DNA of 64,000 bases from Mesorhizobium sp. WSM2240 (GCF_040438645.1 NZ_CP159256.1:558001-622000), one strand, 5' to 3'. Counted from the stretch's first letter, positions 25,500 through 34,552 are shown. Notes: generated from the letters alone by a model not told the origin. Made by a program: numbers and translations.

Positions 25500-26444
25500 C
25501 TCGATCGGGATAGGTGCCCGTAAACGTCCATCGTCATCACGATGCTGCCATACCCAAGCCGTTCCCGGACGACTTTCGTAGGCAGCCCGAGGCCCTCGTC
25601 TGTCTGCCGGTTTATGCACCACGAAGAAGAGAAATGGCGGAGGGCGTGCAGTCCGGGATATTTCGCCGCAAGGTCCGGCTTGCCTCACGTCGACCTCTCG
25701 CCTGATATCTACTTAGGCTTGCCGATCGAGTTGAACCGATCCGCACGCCAATGGACGTGGATCTCTCGGCCATCGAGGTCGACGTCGCCCCCCGCAATTC
25801 GGAGGCCCGATGTCCTGTGACGATTGCCGTCAGCAATAGAGCCGGCAGCGGCCTTCCAGAGCTCCTACAGGCGCCTTCGCCTCCTCGCGGGTGGATGCCT
25901 ACGGCGACCTTGACACGGCCTTTCTGGCGCTTCTCCTGCCGCCTCTCCCCCTTGCGACGGCCGCGAATGTTGCGCACGACGTTGCGAGCTGAAAGGCCCC
26001 TGTCCTGCGCATCGGCAAGCATCGAGCCGAGGCACACCATCACCTTCCGCAATATTGCTGCCGACCGGCCGGCTTCGCGCAACTGGTCCTCGAAAGCGCG
26101 GACGGCCGGAATGTTGAGGGCCGACGGCTTCACGCGGCCGATGAACGTCACGACGTGCAAATTGAGGTGTGAGCGGTAACTGTCGATCGTTGTACGCTCG
26201 AGCCCGGCTGCTTCGGCACTCGCGATCCAAAGCTTGCCTGCGACTGCGCCTGTGGCCTGGCGCTGCCGGCGACGTGTGTCCCCAGGCGGCCCTGAACATG
26301 CGCAGTGGCAGCGAAGCCGTCGGCGTCCTTCTTGTTCGCGAAGGTCTTCAGCCATCGGATGCCTTTGCCGTCGATATAATCGGCCACCCAGGCGATTTTC
26401 TCCTCGCCCTTCGCATTGGTCCACCTGCGCTTGCGGACTGACAT
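25500..26444 (-). pseudogene. Decayed tyrosine-type phage/ICE integrase
   Basis: Integrase broken by several frameshifts. It starts at the ATG at 26444 with MSVRKRRWTNAKGEEKIAWV, continuing to about KDADGFAATAHV. It then shifts frame to an SAM-like core-binding part (TIDSYRSHLNLHVVTFIGRV, then FEDQLREAGRSAAILRKV). Another shift gives the catalytic part, with LLTAIVTGHRASELRG (first catalytic Arg). A third frame holds KYPGLHALRHFSSSWCINRQ (second Arg box) and LGYGSIVMTMDVYGHL with the nucleophile Tyr (codon near 25522). The box usually reading LGH reads LGY. All parts are in the expected order on one strand, so this is one gene that decayed recently enough to be readable. It is the best evidence for a former integrative element here. 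Confidence 0.85.
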
Positions 26445-26473
26445 CAGAACGGAACCCGCAAAGGTGGTGCAGC

Positions 26474-26719
26474 ATGAGCACCCTGTCAATCGAAACATCA
26501 AAAAATCACTGCCATCGACCAGATGGACCACGGCCTGGATTTGCTGCGCTGCGCGGGGATGGCGTTGCATCCGCGGCGCTTGACGACACGTTGCTCGATG
26601 CCATCACGAACACCCTGAACGATGCCATCCACAAGCTCGAGCCAGTGCGGGAAGCGGTAAACCGCGCGCATGGGTTAAGCGATCCTGTCCGAACGACGGG
26701 AGGCGGCCGCAATGGCTGA
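26474..26719 (+). pseudogene. Small island gene, probably frameshifted
   Basis: An 81-codon frame starting MSTLSIETSK. Its second half (LDDTLLDAITNTLNDAIHKL) has a sensible amphipathic pattern and is of a type found beside integrases in rhizobial islands. In the middle, an alternative frame reads ITAIDQMDHGLDLLRCAGMA, a better protein-like stretch, while the listed frame is Arg/Pro/Gly-rich there. I infer two compensating frameshifts. No function is known. It overlaps the next small frame by 8 bp. Confidence 0.5.
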
Positions 26720-27032
26720 AGAGCCTCCCGTTGGTAGCACCACAGGCAGCTCCCATGAGCACAGCGCGGCCGTCGACGAGGCGACCCGCTATCTCACCTC
26801 GGTACCGCCACGCGAGCGCCCGAAGCCTCTCGTGCCGGCCATGCGGGAGATGTTCGGCCTGACGACTGTCGAGGTGTGCCAGGCGATCCAGGAAAGCCGT
26901 CTGATCCGAGCGAGGGAGCCATTGCCCCTGCCGGCGCGGAGAGCAGACACGGATCACCAAAAAAAGCGTTCACCAGCGCTAAGCTCGAAATCCTCGATTG
27001 CATTTCAATGGATCCTCGGTCAAGGCTGCTGA
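26712..27032 (+). CDS. Small hypothetical island protein, C-terminus altered by frameshift
   Basis: The frame opens MAEEPPVGSTTGSSHEHSAA, then VDEATRYLTSVP and LVPAMREMFGLTTVEVCQAI with ESRLIRAR. The GLT-x-x-E(V/A)CQAI part looks like a short helix-turn-helix-like motif, and short proteins ending LIRAR are common next to rhizobial integrases. After RAR the frame runs on into low-complexity residues that overlap the next broken gene, so the natural stop was probably lost. Role unknown; a regulator or excisionase-like accessory is possible. Confidence 0.5.
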   Translation: MAEEPPVGSTTGSSHEHSAAVDEATRYLTSVPPRERPKPLVPAMREMFGLTTVEVCQAIQESRLIRAREPLPLPARRADTDHQKKRSPALSSKSSIAFQWILGQGC

Positions 27033-27388
27033 GTTCCGCGTCGCCTACCGGCTGGTCCAGCATGCCAACAGCGAGGGCGGAGCGATTTTCCCCTCTCAGG
27101 AACGCCTGGCAGATCAGACCGGAACGAAGGTGCGCATCGTGCGCGCCTGAATCGCAGACCTCGTCGAGAAGGGTTGGCTTCACGTCATCCGACCGAACAA
27201 ACGCACGCCAAATCTCTACCGGTTCGACGGGCGCCACATCGAGGCTCGCCTCCGGATAGCATCCCTGGCGCAGGTGCTTGGCAAGCACATTGAAGAGGCG
27301 TCGATGTTCCATGCGTTCCAAGAACCGCATCCTGGCACTGAGCCGTCAGATCGACAGCACAACCACACTCAGCCTGAAACTCCCCGAT
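26955..27388 (+). pseudogene. Helix-turn-helix replication/regulatory-type gene, 5' part, split by IS21
   Basis: Reads as a plasmid-replication-like or HTH protein: PKKAFTSAKLEILDCISMDP in one frame, then after a frameshift EFRVAYRLVQHANSEGGAIF and PSQERLADQTGTKVRIVRA, an in-frame TGA near 27150, then IADLVEKGWLHVIRPNKRTP and NLYRFDG. The middle is a winged-helix/HTH pattern. The gene is cut at 27388 by the IS21 element. Removing the element and one CCGAT copy continues the frame into 29608-29699 to a TGA. The frameshift and stop show it was probably dead apart from the insertion. Confidence 0.7.
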
Positions 27389-27442
27389 TGTCAAGCGAAG
27401 CGAGGATTTGACCCCTTTGGCGAAGTGAAGAACTGACCCCCT

Positions 27443-28246
27443 TCACTGGTTTGCTGTTTCGTTGGTTTCGAGCGCCGGTCCGACCTTCTGCAGAAGGCCA
27501 GACCGGCGCTTTTCGCGGAGCCGGTAGCTGTCGCCCCGGATGGTGATCACCGTCGAGTGATGAAGCAGACGATCCAGGATGGCCGTGGCGACGACGGCGT
27601 CTCCAAAAACGCTTCCCCATTCTCCCACGGAGCGATTGGAAGTGATCAGAATCGATCCCTTCTCGTAGCGTCGCGACACCAGCTGGAAGAACAGGTGGGC
27701 GGCATTGGCCTCGAAGGGCAGATAGCCCAGCTCGTCGATGATCAGCAGCTTCGGCCGCGACAAAGTCGTCAAGTGTTTGTCGAGTAAGCCGTCGGCGTGC
27801 GCCTTGGCCAGCATCGCCACCAGCGTCGCCGCCGTGACGAACTGCACGTTGTAATTCTGGCGGATCGCCTCGCGGCCCAAGCTGACAGCCAAATGGGTCT
27901 TGCCTGTTCCGGGCGGCCCAAGGAACAGGACCGTGTCGCCGTGGGCGATCCAACGGCAGGTTGCCAGTTCCCTGATCTGCTCCTGATCCAGCGAGGGCTG
28001 CGCCTCGTAGTCGAAGCCGTCCAGTTCGCGCACGAACGGGAACTGAGCAAGTTTGCTCGACATGGAGATGCGCCGCTCGTCACGGCGGGCGATCTCGCGC
28101 GACACCAGGAAGCCGAGGGCTTCGCGTAAGTTCATCTTCGAGCGGGCAGCCTCATCCAGCAACGTGTCGAGCTGGTCGCGGATCGCCGTCAGCTTCAGCC
28201 GATCGAGCGTTGCGATGAGCATGTCATGATCAACGGTCGTCATCAC
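27443..28246 (-). CDS. istB: IS21-family helper ATPase IstB
   Basis: AAA+ ATPase (DnaA/DnaC-like) that assists IstA in target selection and strand transfer. It has a Walker A at about residue 110 (FLGPPGTGKTHLAVSLG), Walker B in LLIIDELGYLPF, and a conserved ITSNRSVGEWG sensor region. The full 267-residue length is present. Its start overlaps the istA stop by 4 bp, the usual coupled arrangement. Confidence 0.97.
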   Translation of the reverse strand: MMTTVDHDMLIATLDRLKLTAIRDQLDTLLDEAARSKMNLREALGFLVSREIARRDERRISMSSKLAQFPFVRELDGFDYEAQPSLDQEQIRELATCRWIAHGDTVLFLGPPGTGKTHLAVSLGREAIRQNYNVQFVTAATLVAMLAKAHADGLLDKHLTTLSRPKLLIIDELGYLPFEANAAHLFFQLVSRRYEKGSILITSNRSVGEWGSVFGDAVVATAILDRLLHHSTVITIRGDSYRLREKRRSGLLQKVGPALETNETANQ

Positions 28247-29529
28247 CAGCCCCCTCCGACGACCGCCTCGTATTCAGCGAGCGGTCGCAGCAAGGCGGCT
28301 GGAGCGACCTCAATGGGAACTGCACGCACCGGCCCTTCAAAGCCGGCTACACCGACAAAATGAGCGCGGTCCACGATCCGTTGTCGGCGCCCCCGGCAAA
28401 AGGCATGGTCTGCGACGACCTGGCCCGCATGACGAATGATCACGCGGCCGGCCAGAACCACGACCTGGACGCTCTCTCCGATTAGTCGCCAGGGGACGGA
28501 GTAACTGTTCGTGTCGAGATCGATCGCGCAGTCGGCCTGAACCTTGCGGACCAGATCCCTCAACTGACCAAACGGGGCACGGCCAGCCAAGGGGCGAAGC
28601 GCACGAGCTTCATCGCCAAAGCGTTCCACCGGCGCAACGCCGGTGGTGCCGTGTTCACGCTGGTCGGCGACCTCGCGTGTCCACCGGTCCAGATGCGTCT
28701 CGAACGCCGCCCAGCTCTCGAACCGGCGTCCGGCGATTGCGTTCTTCTTGACGTAGCCGACCCCGCGTTCGTCTTTCCCTTTCGTGCGGGCCCGGTAGGG
28801 AGCACAGGCCCGCGGCGTAAAGCCCCAGTACCGGGCGAAGGCATGCAGCCGCGTGTTGAACCTCACCTCGCGCGTCACCGCGTCGTGGTGTTCGACCAGC
28901 GCCTTCGCATTGTCGATCAAGACTTCCGCCGGGACGCCGCCGAACCGCAGGAATGCGCCTTCCATCCCCTCAAACCAGTCGGTTTGGCGCTCTCGAAGTG
29001 AGGCGCGGATATGCATCCGGCGGGAATAGCCAAGCGTGGCGACAAACACATGGATCCGCACACGCTCGCCGCCGATCCACACCTTCGTGTCGCCGAAGTC
29101 GATCTGCATCTGATGGCCGGGCGCCGTCTCAAAGCGGACCGTCGCCCGCTTCTGCGCCTTCAATTCCCGTCGCCAGCACTTCACCCTCAGCTCTACCGAG
29201 CGAAGCCCGATTACAATCCCATGCTCGCTCTTCAACTCCTGGCGGATGACGTCCGCGTTGCCGTCGTGGCGGAAAAACCGCTCCCGAAGCCAATCGTCCA
29301 AACCGTCAAATGCCGTTCGGCGGACGGGTTGGCGATACGCGATCACCCCGCCTTCACGAAGGTAACGACGAACGGTATTGCGCGCGCATCCAAACTCCTG
29401 CGCGATCCGTTTCGCTCCCCAACCAACTTCATGCAGTCGAACCATCGCTGCAACCTCTTCCCCCGACCGCATCTCCTCGACCCGCATTGTTCCCGACAAT
29501 GCAAGCTTCGACGAAACTTCAACTGTCAT
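28243..29529 (-). CDS. istA: IS21-family transposase IstA
   Basis: DDE transposase. The N-terminal HTH is visible as MVRLHEVGWGAKRIAQEFGC followed by ARNTVRRYLREGG. The rve core has Asp in QIDFGDTKVWIGGE and Asp in LIDNAKALVEHHD, with the third acidic residue in the KGKDERGVGYVKKN region. A C-terminal Mu-type beta-barrel region (NSYSVPWRLIGESVQVVV) follows. The start at 29529 is used; an internal Met 14 codons later is possible. No frameshift is seen. Confidence 0.96.
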   Translation of the reverse strand: MTVEVSSKLALSGTMRVEEMRSGEEVAAMVRLHEVGWGAKRIAQEFGCARNTVRRYLREGGVIAYRQPVRRTAFDGLDDWLRERFFRHDGNADVIRQELKSEHGIVIGLRSVELRVKCWRRELKAQKRATVRFETAPGHQMQIDFGDTKVWIGGERVRIHVFVATLGYSRRMHIRASLRERQTDWFEGMEGAFLRFGGVPAEVLIDNAKALVEHHDAVTREVRFNTRLHAFARYWGFTPRACAPYRARTKGKDERGVGYVKKNAIAGRRFESWAAFETHLDRWTREVADQREHGTTGVAPVERFGDEARALRPLAGRAPFGQLRDLVRKVQADCAIDLDTNSYSVPWRLIGESVQVVVLAGRVIIRHAGQVVADHAFCRGRRQRIVDRAHFVGVAGFEGPVRAVPIEVAPAALLRPLAEYEAVVGGGW

Positions 29530-29602
29530 CTATCCTTCCTCTCAAAAGAGAGGGGTCAGTTCTTCGTTTCGTGCGGGGGTCAATTTCTCACTTCGCCCGA
29601 CA

Positions 29603-29699
29603 CCGATACCGGTTGATCGCAGGCAATATTGGTCATAATTTGCCGCAAGAAGCGCCACAGGCCTTTGCTCAAGCGGTGATCGACGTTGATGGCTTCTGA
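29603..29699 (+). pseudogene. 3' end of the gene split by IS21
   Basis: After the second CCGAT copy the frame reads YRLIAGNIGHNLPQEAPQAF and ends DVDGF-stop at 29697-29699. It is in frame with the 5' part ending at 27388 once the element and one target copy are removed. This short tail confirms the insertion point. Nothing about its function can be read. Confidence 0.65.
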
Positions 29700-29715
29700 C
29701 CGCGACCCAGAGACG

Positions 29716-29973
29716 ATGCTGGTGAGAGGGACCCAGCGAACGGCGCAGTTGTCATCGACGGCGTCTTCGCGCAACACTGCGCCAACCAATCCCAAGGTGG
29801 ACCTGCACACCTGCAGCGTGAAGCTGCCCTACGACAAGGTGGCTAGCCATCTCGGCTACGCGCCGGTCGTCTCGCTTGAGACCGCCTGCCGACATTCGGT
29901 CTCCTGGCTGGAATTCGCCGGATATCCCATGGCCGCGGCGCGCCTTGGTTCCCAAGAGACGAGCCACGGATGA
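29716..29973 (+). pseudogene. 3' fragment of an NAD-dependent sugar epimerase/dehydratase
   Basis: The last 60 or so codons read KLPYDKVASHLGYAPVVSLE and HSVSWLEFAGYP, matching the usual C-terminal part of extended short-chain epimerases (a Tyr-Asp-x-x-Lys-Ala-x-x-x-Leu-Gly-Tyr-x-Pro pattern). The Rossmann and catalytic regions are absent; upstream is the island scar. The stop overlaps the next ATG (ATGA at 29970-29973), so the intact ancestor was coupled to the glycosyltransferase. The upstream boundary is arbitrary. Confidence 0.6.
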
Positions 29974-31544
29974 CCGATTGCAACGAGACGACCATCGTCA
30001 TCACCACGTGCAATCGCGTGAACTTCCTGGGGGAGGCGATTGAAAGCGCACTGGCGCAGACTGTTCACGCGGACGAGATCATCGTCGTCGATGACGGATC
30101 GGCGGACGATCCTGCAGCCGTGGTGGCTCAATACCCAGGCACCCGGCTAATCCGGCAGGAAAACGGCGGGCTGGCGGCGGCACGCAATACCGGACTGGCC
30201 GCAGCGAGCGGCCGTTACATCGCTTTCCTCGACGCCGATGATCGGCTCCGCCCGCGCATGATCGAATTGAACCTAGGCCAGTTCCAGCGGCATCCCGAAT
30301 GCGCGCTGGTCTATGGGGCCTACGATTACATCAATGAACAGGGCGCCCCCACAAGTACGGTTCCCGTACGTCTGCCAAGTCAGGACGCCTATGCTGACTT
30401 CCTGGCCGGCAACCTTATCGGGATGCACGGGACCGTTCTCTATCGGCGCGAATGGTTGCAGGCCGCAGGCGGGTTCGACCCGTCTCTGCAGACAGCCGAG
30501 GACTACGACGTCTTCCTCCGGCTGTCGTCCCGCGGCCACCCCGTCGCGGCCACGAGGGAATCTCTGGCGGAGTATCGCCGCCACGGCACCAACATTTCGA
30601 ACGACCTGCCCTATATGCTGGAGCGGGTGCTCGCGGTGCTGGGCCGTCACAAGGATGCAGCCGCGAGCCGTCCGGATTGGCTTGCCGCCTATAGAAAGGG
30701 TGTCGCGGACTGGAAGAGCGATTATAGCGGCAAGCAACTCGTGCAGATGCGGCACGCATTACGGAACATGTCCGAGATCGGGCCTGCGGCGGTGCGGACG
30801 GCGCGCATGGTGGCGCTGTCGCCGGATGCGGTGGCGTCCCGAACCGTCTCGGCCGTAAAGAGCAGGATACGTCCATACCTCAATGCCGCGCGGGTCCGGT
30901 TCGGCAGTCTCGATCGGACCACCCCGATCAGCCGGAGCTTCGGCTATGACCGCGGCAAGCCGGTCGACCGCCATTACGTCGAGCAGTTCCTTGCGAAACA
31001 CTCGGCCGACATCGGCGGTCGCGTCCTGGAAATCGGCGACAACCAATACACTATGCGCTTCGGCGGCGACCGTGTTGAGGTCAGCAACGTACTGAACAGG
31101 TATCCTGGCCATCCGACCACCACATTCGTAGGCGACCTGACGGACGGGGCGGGGCTGCCCTCGGACGCGTTCGACTGCTTCGTCCTGACGCAAACGCTGC
31201 ACCTCCTGTTCGACCTGCGGTCGGCGGTTGCAACGCTCCACCGGGTCCTGAAACCAGGCGGCGTGCTTCTGGTCACGGTCCCCTGGGCAAGCCCTATCGA
31301 TCGTGGCGAATGGGGCGCCGACTGGTTCTGGTCGATATCCCCGAACGGACTTCAACGTCTCTTGCAGGAAGCATTTGGCCCTGATTGCCAGGCGGTCACG
31401 GCCTACGGCAACGTGAAAGTCGCGACCGCTTTCCTGTACGGCTTGGCCGAGCACGAGTTGCGACCGTCCGATTTCGAAGTCCATGATCCGCATTGCCCGG
31501 TGATCGTGGCGGGTCGAGCCGTCAAGGCCGGGAGCCCCGTATGA
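29970..31544 (+). CDS. GT2 glycosyltransferase fused to a SAM methyltransferase
   Basis: Bifunctional polysaccharide enzyme. Residues 1-290 form a GT-A family 2 domain: ITTCNRVNFLGEAIESALAQ, then IIVVDDGSADD, NGGLAAARNTG, the metal-binding FLDADDR, MHGTVLYRR and a TAEDYDVFLRLS acceptor-base region. Residues about 345-510 are a class I methyltransferase: a GGRVLEIGDNQYT variant of motif I, LPSDAFDCFVLTQTLH (motif IV) and LKPGGVLLVTVPW (post-motif). The GT2 half is closely similar in layout to the protein at 35853-36791. The start is coupled to the epimerase fragment and the end overlaps the deacetylase by 4 bp. It probably adds a sugar and methylates the same chain; the order is unknown. Confidence 0.9.
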   Translation: MTDCNETTIVITTCNRVNFLGEAIESALAQTVHADEIIVVDDGSADDPAAVVAQYPGTRLIRQENGGLAAARNTGLAAASGRYIAFLDADDRLRPRMIELNLGQFQRHPECALVYGAYDYINEQGAPTSTVPVRLPSQDAYADFLAGNLIGMHGTVLYRREWLQAAGGFDPSLQTAEDYDVFLRLSSRGHPVAATRESLAEYRRHGTNISNDLPYMLERVLAVLGRHKDAAASRPDWLAAYRKGVADWKSDYSGKQLVQMRHALRNMSEIGPAAVRTARMVALSPDAVASRTVSAVKSRIRPYLNAARVRFGSLDRTTPISRSFGYDRGKPVDRHYVEQFLAKHSADIGGRVLEIGDNQYTMRFGGDRVEVSNVLNRYPGHPTTTFVGDLTDGAGLPSDAFDCFVLTQTLHLLFDLRSAVATLHRVLKPGGVLLVTVPWASPIDRGEWGADWFWSISPNGLQRLLQEAFGPDCQAVTAYGNVKVATAFLYGLAEHELRPSDFEVHDPHCPVIVAGRAVKAGSPV

Positions 31545-32512
31545 GCCTTCGGCCGGTGCTTCGGAGGCTGTCGCGTGCAGGCCGGCAAATCATCGGGTCC
31601 GAGCGACCGATCGTACTATTGTACCACCGTGTCGACATGCTTGCCGTAGACCCTTGGCAGCTGGCGGTCACGCCACGCAACTTCGCCCGGCAGATCGCCC
31701 TGCTCCGCCGTCGCAGGCGGGTGGTGCCACTGTCCTGGCTCGCCCGGGAGCTGACTGCGGGTCGGCTTCCCGCCCGAGCCGCCGCACTGACATTTGATGA
31801 CGGCTACGGCGACGTCTTCCGCAACGCTCTTCCGATCCTCGAGGCCGAGCAGTGCCCGGCCACGGTCTTCGTCACCACCGGGGCGATCGGCAGCCGGGTG
31901 GGGTTCTGGTGGGATCAGCTGTCCCGTATCGTGTACGAGACGCCTTCCCTGCCCGACGCACTCACGCTACCTCTAGCCGGAACTGTGCACACGTTCCGGC
32001 TCGCCGATGGTCGGGGAACGCCGGATCGCGATACTCTGCATGGGCGGTTGCATGCGCTCCTTAAACCGGCGGGGGCTGAGGCCCGACAAGAGGCGCTCGA
32101 TCGGCTTGCGGAATGGGCCGGAGCCGAGCGCGAGTGGCGCGAGGGCGACCTCGCCATGTCGCCGGATGAGCTCGCAACGCTCTCGTCCGCGGAGCTAATC
32201 GAGATAGGTGCCCACACGGTGAGCCATCCTAGCATGCCTCTGCTGTCCACCGGCGATATTGAGCGTGAGGTAGTCGCGAGCCGACGCGACTGCGAAGCGA
32301 TGACGGGGCGGGCCGTGACGGGCTTTGCCTATCCGTTCGGGGACCATGATGTCGCCTCGACCGCGGCGGTCCGGGCGGCCGGCTTCACTCACGCCTGCAC
32401 CACCGTAAGTCGCGCGGCCCGGCGCGGCGACGATCCGCTGGCCATTCCCCGGCTGCTCGCTGCCGATTGGGACGAGGCGAATTTCCAAGGGGAAGTGCTG
32501 ACCCATGGCTGA
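31541..32512 (+). CDS. Polysaccharide deacetylase (NodB/CE4 family)
   Basis: Metal-dependent deacetylase acting on N- or O-acetyl groups of glycans. CE4 motif 1 is AALTFDDGYGD (base Asp and metal Asp); motif 2 is IGAHTVSHPSM (two metal His). A later TGFAYPFGDHD stretch fits motif 3. A signal peptide is not evident, so it may act in the cytoplasm or on lipid-linked intermediates. Start 31541 overlaps the previous stop by 4 bp, which supports it over the longer frame at 31493. It also overlaps the start of a broken GT2 downstream, so four reading frames in a row were translationally chained. Confidence 0.9.
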   Translation: MSLRPVLRRLSRAGRQIIGSERPIVLLYHRVDMLAVDPWQLAVTPRNFARQIALLRRRRRVVPLSWLARELTAGRLPARAAALTFDDGYGDVFRNALPILEAEQCPATVFVTTGAIGSRVGFWWDQLSRIVYETPSLPDALTLPLAGTVHTFRLADGRGTPDRDTLHGRLHALLKPAGAEARQEALDRLAEWAGAEREWREGDLAMSPDELATLSSAELIEIGAHTVSHPSMPLLSTGDIEREVVASRRDCEAMTGRAVTGFAYPFGDHDVASTAAVRAAGFTHACTTVSRAARRGDDPLAIPRLLAADWDEANFQGEVLTHG

Positions 32513-32692
32513 TGCTGCCGTCCCGTCGCTCGTATCGGCCACCATCGTGGTGCTCGAGGGTGAAGATTTGCTCGGCGAGGCGATCGACAGCGCGTAATGG
32601 CGTAGATACTGACGGATTGGAAGCTCATCGTCGCCGACCATTTCCTGATTGCCTCACGGGTACTGCACCGTCCTGTGGCAATGGCGCCCTAA
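32505..32692 (+). pseudogene. N-terminal remnant of a GT2 glycosyltransferase
   Basis: An ATG overlapping the deacetylase stop opens SLVSATIVVLEGEDLLGEAI and hits a stop at AIDSA. A neighbouring frame continues ILTDWKLIVADHF before decaying. Together these match the opening of a family 2 transferase of the type at 36799 (ITPFLNAGSFLQEAVESVLD and TNWELALIDDG). The rest of the gene is missing; the opposite-strand ABC/GT block begins 82 bp later, so the deletion may mark where that block was inserted. Confidence 0.65.
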
Positions 32693-32773
32693 GTCGGCTC
32701 CTTAATCATTAGCTCTTCCAGGTACTATTTCTGTAGGTGTCAGCCGCAACGACGTAAGAACTCCCAATACCTG

Positions 32774-34552
32774 TTAGCGCGAAGCGCCGGCATGCTCCAA
32801 CTTCCACATGTGGTAGAACGAGCTGTCTTTGTCGCTGAGCAATTCTCTAGGAGACCCCTGTTCAATAACTCGGCCCTGATGCAGAACAATAACGTGATCG
32901 GCAGACTGTATCGTGCTGAGGCGGTGTGCGATAACAACGATCGTCCTTTTTCCCCTTAGCTCGTTTATGCTAGCCTCTATAGCTGTTTGCAAAGCAGCGT
33001 CTAAGGCGCTTGTCGCCTCATCCAGGATCAAGATTTCTGAGTTTTTTCTCAATGCTCGGGCAATAGCGATTCTCTGTCGCTGACCTACTGAAAAACGGTG
33101 ACCTCGCCTACGGACTGGAGTATCAAGTCCATCCGGAAGGTGGGCAACAAACTCGTGAACCTGCGCCGCCCGCGCGGCATCTTGCACGCTGTCGCGATCC
33201 CAATCTTCTGCTCCATAGCTTATCACGTCTAAAATAGTGTCCCCAAGAAGTTCAGCGTCCTGCCCGGCAAATGCGATCCGCTCTCTCCAGTCTGTTAACC
33301 TAATGGAACGAACATCTACCTCATCGACCGACATCGTACCCCGGGTGGGGTCAAAAAATCGGCACAACAGAGCTGCCACAGTACTTTTCCCAGATCCAGA
33401 AGAGCCGACGAATGCAGTCAGACGGTCCTTCACTATTTCAAAACTTGCGTCACAAATAGCTGCCGTGTCGCTACCCACGTAGGTGAAGCTCACGTTCTCA
33501 AATCGAATGCTCCTGGCCAGCCCATTGAATGCCCGTGATCCGCTTGGTTCCTCCGGCTTTTGAAGCACGTCCCTGATATGATCCAGCGTCGGCAAAGCTC
33601 TGGACAATTCGACTCGCACATGATTCAGCATTCGAACGTGAGGCTGCAGTCGGTACAGAAGGACGAGAAAGGCCACTAGCGTGCCCGCGGGGATACCCAT
33701 GCTCCAGGAATAAGCTACGATAACCAAAAGGAGCGGCGCAAAAAGAACTTCCGTAATCGGGCCTATTATCGCGGCAGCTTTTTCCACGTCAACTGACGCC
33801 ACACGATCACGCGCTGCTATATTAACAAAACTTCTATACTCCCGCTTCTCTCGAGAAAATAGTCTAATTACCTTTAGAGCCTCCAACGATTCGATCAGCC
33901 TCGATGAGAGCTCTGCGCTGGTTTCTTTTGCGACAGCGGCTCGACGCCTCACTCTCCTAGTAAGAACGATAGTAACAACACCAATTAGCGTTAAACCGGC
34001 TAGGGAGACCACAGTCAGTCGCGGAGACAGAAGAAAAAGAATTACGCAGAATGCCGTAATGGAGAACAGACTAACTATTCCTTTCGCCACTGCAACAACA
34101 AACTCACCTGCGAGCCACGTCTCTCCCTGAACGATGTTGAACATTCGGCCAGAACTACTACTGCTTACAAACTGATAATCGGCGCGAAGCAATCTATCAA
34201 ATAGTGACGCACGCAGATCTAAAACAATCTTTTTGCTGATAATTAACGCAACAAAGGAATATAAGTATTGGATAACAGCCTTGCTTGCAAACAGGAGCAA
34301 TATTCCAAATAGAAATGATAGTAGAACGGTTGTGTGATTAGCGGTCGGCCAGATATCGTTAGCGCGACCAAGTAAGGGGAATACTACAGCCACATCGGGC
34401 GATCGAAACAAGTAGGATATAAGGGGAACAAGTATCGCAACCCCAATGCCCTCAACTGCAGCAGAAGCTACGCCGAGCATGACCAGTGTTGGGAATGCCC
34501 ACAGGTGTGGTCTCAGAAAGGCTCTTAGGAAATATAGGTAGGCGCGGTTCAC
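32774..34552 (-). CDS. ABC-type lipid/polysaccharide exporter (MsbA-like, TMD-NBD fusion)
   Basis: Half-transporter of 592 residues. The N-terminal 330 residues hold about six membrane segments; the C-terminal NBD has Walker A GSSGSGKST, a Q-loop in FAGQDAELLGD, signature FSVGQRQRIA, Walker B ILILDEATSALD and H-loop IAHRLSTI. All catalytic residues are present. It is last in a four-gene minus-strand block; its GTG start overlaps the upstream GT stop by 4 bp. To the eye the block is visibly richer in A/T at third positions than the flanking plus-strand genes. Likely substrate: a lipid-linked glycan made by the adjacent transferases. Confidence 0.93.
   Translation of the reverse strand: MNRAYLYFLRAFLRPHLWAFPTLVMLGVASAAVEGIGVAILVPLISYLFRSPDVAVVFPLLGRANDIWPTANHTTVLLSFLFGILLLFASKAVIQYLYSFVALIISKKIVLDLRASLFDRLLRADYQFVSSSSSGRMFNIVQGETWLAGEFVVAVAKGIVSLFSITAFCVILFLLSPRLTVVSLAGLTLIGVVTIVLTRRVRRRAAVAKETSAELSSRLIESLEALKVIRLFSREKREYRSFVNIAARDRVASVDVEKAAAIIGPITEVLFAPLLLVIVAYSWSMGIPAGTLVAFLVLLYRLQPHVRMLNHVRVELSRALPTLDHIRDVLQKPEEPSGSRAFNGLARSIRFENVSFTYVGSDTAAICDASFEIVKDRLTAFVGSSGSGKSTVAALLCRFFDPTRGTMSVDEVDVRSIRLTDWRERIAFAGQDAELLGDTILDVISYGAEDWDRDSVQDAARAAQVHEFVAHLPDGLDTPVRRRGHRFSVGQRQRIAIARALRKNSEILILDEATSALDAALQTAIEASINELRGKRTIVVIAHRLSTIQSADHVIVLHQGRVIEQGSPRELLSDKDSSFYHMWKLEHAGASR

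Larger units (their letters stand above)
27389..29602. mobile_element. Complete IS21-family insertion sequence with 5-bp target duplication
   Basis: A 2214-bp element carrying istA and istB on the minus strand. The left end begins TGTCAAGCGAAGCGAGGATT and the right end, read inward on the minus strand, begins TGTCGGGCGAAGTGAGAAAT; both continue to TGACCCC. A second inverted pair lies just inside: CGAAGTGAAGAACTGACCCC on the left and CGAAACGAAGAACTGACCCC on the right, as expected of the multiple-repeat ends of IS21. The flanks are CCGAT (27384-27388) and CCGAT (29603-29607), a clean target-site duplication. Both genes look intact, so the element may be active. Confidence 0.95.
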
